7,695 nt of DNA from Chloracidobacterium sp. UBA7659 (lineage in GTDB: Bacteria; Acidobacteriota; Blastocatellia; Pyrinomonadales; Pyrinomonadaceae). The first letter of the stretch is position 1. Each line of letters starts with the position of its first letter. Shown here piece after piece: positions 1 through 5,900 of the stretch. Both the position numbers and the translations under genes were made by a program. Location: contig DLHV01000091.1 of NCBI GenBank assembly GCA_002483395.1, forward strand, positions 585 through 8,279, written 5' to 3'. The notes beneath the pieces are model-generated. The model saw only the letters and a program-made list of their open reading frames with translations, was not told the DNA's origin and searched no databases.

Positions 1-548
1 GGATTTTTTGCAGAAATACTATGTACCTTGTTAATCAGGCTCCCGCCATTTTTCTCCAGTTTCTCAATAACAATTAGAGCCTCTTCAACATTTCGGGCAT
101 CTGCACGTGATAAGCCCTCCATTAATTTTTCAATAGTGATTCCGCGTTTTGCTAACTGTTCGATAGCTCTTCGTGCAAATTTATTAGTTATTCCCGCGTA
201 TATAACTTTTTCGCCTGCCCTAGCAACATATACAGTGTTCTTGGCTAGATTCAACCCTTCTACGACTTTGGCTTCGGGGGCGATTATCATTCCGGCGGCC
301 ATGAAAATGGGATCATTTTGGATTTGTTCCGCCAATTCATCATCATACCCGGGGTTTCCCGCGTAGAACAACGCATTGGCTGCCCCTTTAACCACGTGCC
401 AGGCCTTACTCCAAAAAGATTTCTTTTGCCACGTCTCAATGACGATCACAACCGGATCAAATGATACCTCGTTTCCGTTCTCATCCAGTGTGTACCATGT
501 TCCGTCTCGAAAATAACACCCCTCAAACCCTGGAGGACAATCGGCGGC
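1..548 (-). other. Alternative C-terminal tail CT2 with GIY-YIG nuclease-like domain (3' end outside window)
   Basis: After the core boundary LIDPIGL (549-569) comes a tail unrelated to CT1. A linker of about 100 residues includes KSFWSKAWHVVKGAANALF and a hydrophobic IFMAAGMIIAPEA stretch, like the pretoxin regions of other Rhs proteins. From about 236 to the left edge the sequence fits the GIY-YIG endonuclease fold. It has Tyr in NTVYVA (codon 228-230), Tyr of IYAGIT replacing YIG (198-200), Arg in FARRA (168-173), Glu in NVEEALI (81-86), and Asn in SLINK (30-32). The SRADARNVEEALI and KNGGSLINK segments match the GIY-YIG toxin tails of Rhs proteins as I remember them. Such domains cut nucleic acid. 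Only a short end, perhaps 10 to 25 residues, should be missing to the left, and any immunity gene would follow there. This tail is AT-rich: 23 GC of 60 bases in 181-240 and 21 of 60 in 121-180, against 39 of 60 in the core at 841-900. Confidence 0.78.
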
Positions 549-904
549 CAGTCCGATGGGATCGATTAAATTTAACGGATTATTTCTTACATAAGAATAT
601 AGACTCCAACTTTGCGGATTGCTCTCCCTCTGATCAGCGAACGGTTCGTCGGCGCTCATAAAACGCCCGAGCTGCTTTGCATAGTATCTCGCCTGAGCGA
701 AATCCAATTCCGTTTCGCCATCCCGCTCGTAGCCGGTGAACTGTCTCCTCACCGTGTCGTTTGCGTAGCCGAGGCCGGTTGTGCGCTGGCTTGTGGCTAT
801 CTCTTCCCCGAACGGGTGGTAGTCGTGACGGGCGGTGACGTTGCCGTCGCGGTCGGTGTTGATTCGCGGGGAGCCGAGGTGGTCGTTGGTCAGATACGCG
901 ACCT

Positions 905-1741
905 GGCGTCGTTTGTCGAAGCAACGATTGTCGAGTATTCAGCAATCTGCTTTCCGGCGGCATCATAGACGAAAATCGGCGTTTCGCCTGTTCCGGGAAC
1001 ATATTTCTTGACGCGTTTTCCGTCGCCGTCGAAATAGTAAGTTCCGAGGGTCGCGTCGCTTGAGTTTTTGGCTTCTACTTGTTTGTTTTCAGCGTCGTAA
1101 GTGAAGGTTCTGCCGTCGGCATCGGTCGTTACATTTCCCGCATCGTCGTAGAGGTAGCCATTACTTGATGACAAACGATTATTTGATGTGCTGATCGTCG
1201 GGTTTGTGACATCAGGGTCCGCAAACGAGGGCGCCGTGGTCTGCGATTGGTTGAAGTTACGGTTTCCGTATCTGTCGAAGGTAAAAGTCTGTTTCCAATT
1301 CGTCGTCGTCCCGGTCTTTTCTTCCGCTACCTGCAAACGGTTTAATGAATCGTAAGTGTAGGTCTGATCGAAAACCAAATCGGATTGTCCGCTTCGGGCT
1401 ACGGTGATCTTCTGACTCGAAACATTCCCGTTGTTTGCCGTCGTTCCGTATCCGTATTCGAGCTTTAGCTTATCCGTAGCATTCTGCGTAATTCCGAGCC
1501 CGATCTGCGTTGGCTGCAATCGGTTGTTAAAGACCGTGCTTTCCCAACGGCCATTTCCTAACTGCATCGACGTGACGGCACCGGCGGGGTTGTAGGTGAA
1601 GTTGTTCGCGTAGGCCCAATAGCCGGAGTCGGAATTCTTTTTGCTCTGGACCATTTCCAGGTCGCCGTTGCTATCGAGCGTGTTCTTTACAACCCTAGTG
1701 GACGGATATGTTTCTTCGATCAACGCACCGCTCAGATTGTA
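905..1741 (-). repeat. Direct repeat of Rhs core/YD region, copy 2 (orphan)
   Basis: This 837-base block aligns without gaps to 3352-4188 at a constant offset of 2447. I counted about 34 differences over 279 aligned residues. Weaker homology extends up to about 1879 with a 7-codon gap. On the other side it continues at much lower identity through the frameshifted Rhs core to 549. Near-identical patches, 1533-1629 with three differences in 97 bases and 1245-1320 with four in 76, alternate with patches such as 1021-1080 that differ at about 13 of 60 positions. Confidence 0.93.
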
Positions 1742-1898
1742 AGCGTATGCGGTTGTGTAATCGTTCGAGTCGGTTGTCTGTTTGTGGGCGGTCACTCTAC
1801 CTAAGATGTCAAACGACGTGTATTCGGTTGTCGAACGGTCGGCTCCGGTTCCGGTCGAAACCTTTGTTAATTTCCCTTTATGACAGCAGCAGTCAGCG

Positions 1899-2279
1899 TC
1901 ATAAATCTTTTATTTCCTTCGGGACAACATCTTCATAAACTTTATAGACTATGGGCGATTCTTTGATATTTTTCTTTAGTTGTTCACGTTGCTCAGGCGT
2001 CGCTTCTGTTGAAAAGTTTATACCTACCCCTACAAAATCGCTGTTCACCACACGAAAAATAAAGGCTATCGGTTGCACATCCAAGTTGAGTGTATTTTTA
2101 TCAAACTCTTCGATTTGGTCGTTTGTCGTTCCCTTTTTGAAAAATACAACCAAATTTGTGCGCTCATGCGGACCGCCCCATTTTACCCACTTATCGTCTC
2201 GTTTTCGTTCACACGAACCCGTCTGAAAACCAATGAGCAATATGCTCAACATAGAAAGCACAACCAATTTAGTAATCAT
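1899..2279 (-). CDS. Small exported protein (possible lipoprotein), candidate immunity or accessory partner of the Rhs tail
   Basis: I do not recognise the family with certainty. The 126-residue product begins with K4, a hydrophobic run L5 to F18, and then T-G-S-C with C23. This is a signal peptide with a degenerate lipobox, because position -3 is Thr rather than Leu, Val or Ile. So it could be a lipoprotein or an ordinary signal peptidase I substrate. The mature part has a beta-alpha, then beta-beta, then alpha-beta look: NLVVFFKKGTTNDQIEEF, IAFIFRVV, VGVGINFS, TPEQREQLKKNIKESP, VYKVYEDV. That is compatible with a ferredoxin-like fold such as inhibitor-I9-like domains, which is an inference only. 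The ATG at 2279 is preceded by a perfect AGGAGG with only three bases of spacing, overlapping the rhs stop codon, so the two genes should be co-transcribed and translationally coupled. It sits where immunity genes lie in Rhs loci. It is AT-richer than the Rhs core. Its stop codon overlaps the start of the second Rhs fragment by 11 bases. Confidence 0.85.
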   Translation of the reverse strand: MITKLVVLSMLSILLIGFQTGSCERKRDDKWVKWGGPHERTNLVVFFKKGTTNDQIEEFDKNTLNLDVQPIAFIFRVVNSDFVGVGINFSTEATPEQREQLKKNIKESPIVYKVYEDVVPKEIKDL

Positions 2280-2282
2280 AAT

Positions 2283-2288
2283 CCTCCT
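2283..2288 (-). promoter_or_regulatory. Shine-Dalgarno AGGAGG overlapping the rhs stop codon
   Basis: The rhs TAG stop (2287-2289) supplies the first bases of a perfect AGGAGG, which stands three bases before the ATG of the small exported protein. The spacing is short, but no other start with a better site is visible. Ribosomes finishing rhs would end on this site, which suggests translational coupling. Confidence 0.75.
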
Positions 2289-2988
2289 AATGTGGAATTT
2301 GGGTCATGGGTTTGTCCAAGTCTTCAATCTTATTCTCCGGTCTTACTAGAAGTCGGTTTGTTTGAACATTATCATTATCGTCTATCGTGTAAGAATAGGC
2401 GGCATACGTTGGAAAGCCTTTACTTTCACCACTTGTAAATTCAACTTGTCCACTCCCCGAGATTGTGAAGTTAAGATTGTACTGTATTGGCCCTGGAGCG
2501 GCTTCTTCTAATGCCTGACCCAAGCCCTCTATAAAAGGAATCTTTTGCAGACTTCGACCAAGCGTCGCTATACCATTATACCCGAGGCCCGAAACATTCA
2601 CTGTTGTAGTACCGAAATCTTCGGCCGGCCCTTCACGATTATAGGTCCACTTCGCGCTCGATGATCCTGGAAGCGCCACTACAACCTCTTTTGTCGTACC
2701 GGATTGTCCTGTCGATTTATCGCGATCTCCGATATAGCTCATGCCAACCATAATACGGCTGCTTCTGTGTGTAATGGATGGCGGCGAGGCAAGCTCTACT
2801 CCATCCTTTGACGCTGCAAAGACAAGTTGCACCTGTAACCTGTTTGTAAGATCTGCGTTTCGTCCGTCTCCCTGCGTGCTTCTGCCATCGCCGTAGCCGA
2901 TTCCGCCAGGCCCGACTCGCGGGGCAGCGATAAAGGCCTCAATACAAATTCCGACCTGACCTTTCTTTAGTCCTGAAGGCACTGAGCA
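2287..2988 (-). other. Variable C-terminal tail CT1 of the intact Rhs protein, beta-rich, function unknown
   Basis: Residues 1543-1775 follow the VDSTGL core boundary and have no counterpart in the second Rhs copy, so this is the polymorphic tail. It starts with two cysteines (C1543, C1557). Next come a strand-like segment ICIEAFIAAPRV and a glycine-rich GYGDGRSTQGDGR stretch with GDGR at 1575-1578 and again at 1582-1585. Strand-rich sequence follows. The end reads FPTYAAYSYTIDD and then VRPENKIEDLDKPM. I see no HNH, GIY-YIG, ADP-ribosyltransferase or peptidase signature. The GDGR segment followed by an 'FPxYxxYxY' strand is vaguely like the DUF3238 family as I recall it, but that is a weak memory. 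It may be a binding or surface domain rather than an enzyme toxin. GC content falls relative to the core (26 of 60 bases in 2521-2580). Confidence 0.75.
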
Positions 2989-5900
2989 GAGTCCAGTGGA
3001 ATCAACGTATGTCAAAGGGTTATTTCGCGTGTACGCGTAACGATTAGTATTTTGGGGATTTGAAAGGAAGGCTTTTTTCAAGGCCATGGGATCGACACTT
3101 GCAAAGCGTCCTAAAGCGTCGGAATACATTCGAGCTTTAGCATAACTCAACCCGGTTTCACCGTCTTTTTCATATCCAGTAAATCCGAGGCGTACGTCAT
3201 CGACAATATATTTACCGTCAGATGAGCGTCCGCCGAGACCGACGATTTCTTCGCCGTACGGCATGTAATCGCTTCTCGAGACCACATTGCCGTCCCGATC
3301 AGTGTTTATTCGAGGCGTTCCCAAATTGTCGCTTGTCAGATACTGAACTTTAGCATCATTGGTAGCCGCGACGACTGTGGAATATTCGGCAATCTGTTTT
3401 CCGGCAGCGTCGTAAACGAAAATTGTTGTTTCACCTGTCGAAGGGACGACTTTCTTAACGCGCTTACCATCACCATCGAAATAGTAAGTTCCCAGAGTTA
3501 CGCTGCTTGCGTTCTTAGCTTCGACTTGTTTGTTTTCAGCGTCGTAGGTAAAAGTTCGACCGTCGGCATCTGTCGTCACATTTCCTGCGGCATCGTAAAC
3601 GTAACCATTGCTTGATGACAAGCGATTATTTGACGTGTTGATACCTGGGTTTGTGACGTCGGGGTCTGTGAATGAGGGAGCGGTGGTCAGCGATTGGTTG
3701 AAGTTACGGTTTCCGTACCTGTCGAAAGTAAAAGTCTGGTTCCAATTCGTCGTCGTGCCGGTCTTTTCCTCAGCGACCTGCAATCTGTTCAGCGAATCAT
3801 ATGTGTAAGTCTGATCAAAAACCAAATCAGATAACCCGCTTCTCACAACGGTGATCTTCTGGCTTGCAACATTCCCGTTATTTGCCGTCGTTCCGTATCC
3901 GTATTCCAGTTTCAATGCGTCCGTTGCATTTGGCGTTGTTCCAAGAGCAATCTGCGTCGGCTGCAATCTCGAATTAAACACCGTGCTTTCCCAGCGGCCA
4001 TTTCCTAACTGCATCGAAGTGACGGCACCGGCGGGGTTGTAGGTGAAGTTGTTCGCATAGGCCCAATAGCCGGAGTTTGCGTTCTTGCGGCTCTTGACCA
4101 TTTCGAGATCACCGTTTGCGTCGAGCGTGTTCTGCACCTTGCGCCCGCTCGGATACTGCTGCTCGATCAACGCACCGCCGAGATTGTAGCTGTAAGTCAT
4201 CAAGCTGTCGGTCGTGCCGTTGCCGTATGTAACTCCGTCGGTTGTCTGTTTGCTTGCCGTCACACGTCCTAAGATGTCAAAGCTGGTGTATTCGGTTGTC
4301 GAGCGGTCGATGCCGGTGCCGTTTGTCACCTTGATGAGTTTCCCTTTGGCGTTCGTCAGGTTGTCGTAGAAATAGCTTACGTCCGGCGTCGCCTGATAGT
4401 TTGCGGGAGTGCCGCCCGGCGTTGAATAGTTTCGGTTCGTCACGCGGTTCAATGCGTCGTAAACGTAATCCGTCTTAACGCCGCGAGCGTCCGTTTTGCT
4501 TGTCAGATTGCCGTTGTTGTCGTAAACATATTGAATCAAACCACTTTCAGGGTTCGTCGCGCTCATTAGTCTGGAAAGGCTGCTGTACGTGAATGAGCGA
4601 GTCTGAACGCCCTGATTTACTGTGGTCAGATTGCTCAGAGTGTCATAATTGTAGCTTGTCTTGTAGCCGTTAAGATTGACCGCCGGATTGCCAAATGTGA
4701 TCGCTTCCGTATTTGCATCGGATGCTGTCACCTCCCAGATATCCTTCAACTGTCCAAGCGCATTTGTCCTGCTGATTCTCTGCTTTCCGGCTTGATCGGT
4801 TACAGTCGTAGCGTTTGCGTCAATATCGGTTTGCACAACTCCGGTCGAACTTGTGCTGGTTCCCCACGGAGCGGGAAGTGAGGCTCCCGAGAACGTTTCA
4901 ACTTCCTGTTTCCTGCCCGTATTCCAGCTTTTCGAGCGCGTCCAGCCCATTGTTGGCTCGTTTGTCGCTGCGGCTGCGGTCGCGGCACGGAATGGATTGG
5001 AGGTTATCTGGTAGCTGTTCGGGTTGCCCGTTTGGTAACGCGTTTCGACTTTTATTCCGTCCGTTTCGTTTATCGCGGATTGCGTTGCCGCGTCTTCAAG
5101 AGTCTTCGAAAGGCGCACTCGTCCTAATTGATCGTAGAACTGCGTCGCCACCTTTTTGCCGTCACCTTTTACGGCAAGGTCGGATTTAACAACAACATAC
5201 CTGCCAGCATCGTAATAATCAGTCGTCGTCCAAGATTCGAGCGCGGTTCCTTGCGCGACTATTGATTTCTTCGGACGGCCCAGAGCATCGTATTCAGTTG
5301 CGTTGGTAAGGTTGTTGTCAACATCCGTCGAGGAAGTCACCAAACCAGTGTAAAAATCATAAACCGCCGTCGAAGTCCGTTTCAGCGTTGAATAGTTTGA
5401 CGCCGTCTCGGTCTTGGTCGGATAGAGATTCGAGAGCGTCCCGGCACAGCTCATGTTTCCGTCGACACAGCCATAGGTGATAGTAGTCACCACGCCGTTT
5501 GCATCTGTTGTGGTAAGCGGCATTCCGTATAAATTGTAGGTTGTAGAGGTAGAGATCGAGTTTGTCGAGGTCAGCGGATTACTGTAAGCTCGGGTCTGTC
5601 CGCCCTTGAAAGAATCCCAGGTCTTCGTCTCCGTCGGGTTTCCGGCCTTTGTGTTGCTACTGTCGTAATTGGTGTAGTCATAAGTTATTTCCGAGCGTGA
5701 TTTCGGCGTTGCAGACGCATCCTGAATCTCCGACGACTTTGCCAGACGAAGCAAACGCTCGCTGGATGCCAGATGATAGCTGTCCGCATCCGAATAATCC
5801 GCCGCGGATGCCTCCGGTACCGGATTGTAGAATTCGGTCTGACTTATTCGTTTAAGATAGCTCGAAATGCCCGACGGTAACCCGGTCGGTCTGTCGTCCG

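Larger units (their letters stand above)
1..1909 (-). pseudogene. Headless, frameshifted orphan Rhs module with GIY-YIG nuclease tail (runs off left edge)
   Basis: This is a second Rhs copy that lacks the signal peptide, the N-terminal part and most YD repeats. In the first frame it opens just after a TAA at 1910-1912, reads KIYDADCCCHKGKLTKV, and continues as YD-repeat and core sequence about 88% identical to residues 1143-1421 of the intact protein. At about 904 one base is missing compared with the paralogue (NDAK-V becomes NDARSRI and a stop at 890-892). The neighbouring frame, with codons at 1-548 and on to about 903, then continues without a stop to the edge: VAYLTNDHLGSPRINTDRDG, FTGYERDGETELDFAQARYY, LGRFMSADEPF, YVRNNPLNLIDPIGL and a new tail. 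I see no convincing ribosome binding site or start codon; a GTG at 1795 lies inside the repeat homology and has no Shine-Dalgarno sequence. It is most likely a silent displaced module rather than an expressed gene. The frameshift could also be a sequencing error. Confidence 0.85.

Noticed and set aside
28..366. Plus-strand open frame of 112 codons opposite the GIY-YIG tail
   Set aside because: It is antisense to a recognisable nuclease domain, and its sequence looks like no known family.
612..968. Plus-strand open frame of 118 codons
   Set aside because: It is a shadow of the GC-rich Rhs core on the other strand. The same applies to the plus-strand frames at 1708-1938, 1951-2438, 3608-4042, 4815-5189, 5649-5855, 5971-6387, 6598-6924 and 7120-7419.
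634..1002. Minus-strand open frame of 122 codons across the frameshift region
   Set aside because: It is arginine- and proline-rich and lies in the third frame. The real Rhs core reads in the two other minus frames on either side of 904.
1793..1795. GTG start giving a 301-residue protein
   Set aside because: It lies in the middle of homology to the intact Rhs protein, has no Shine-Dalgarno sequence, and the homology continues upstream to about 1903.
1869..1904. ATGA stop-start overlap at the end of the small gene, which could start a downstream protein
   Set aside because: The ATG opens a frame of only 11 codons that is not the Rhs frame, and there is no other sign that it is used.
905..4188. 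CRISPR array, insertion sequence or transposon as the source of the repeats
   Set aside because: The repeats are two copies of a protein-coding core. No short regular repeats, inverted ends or transposase are visible.
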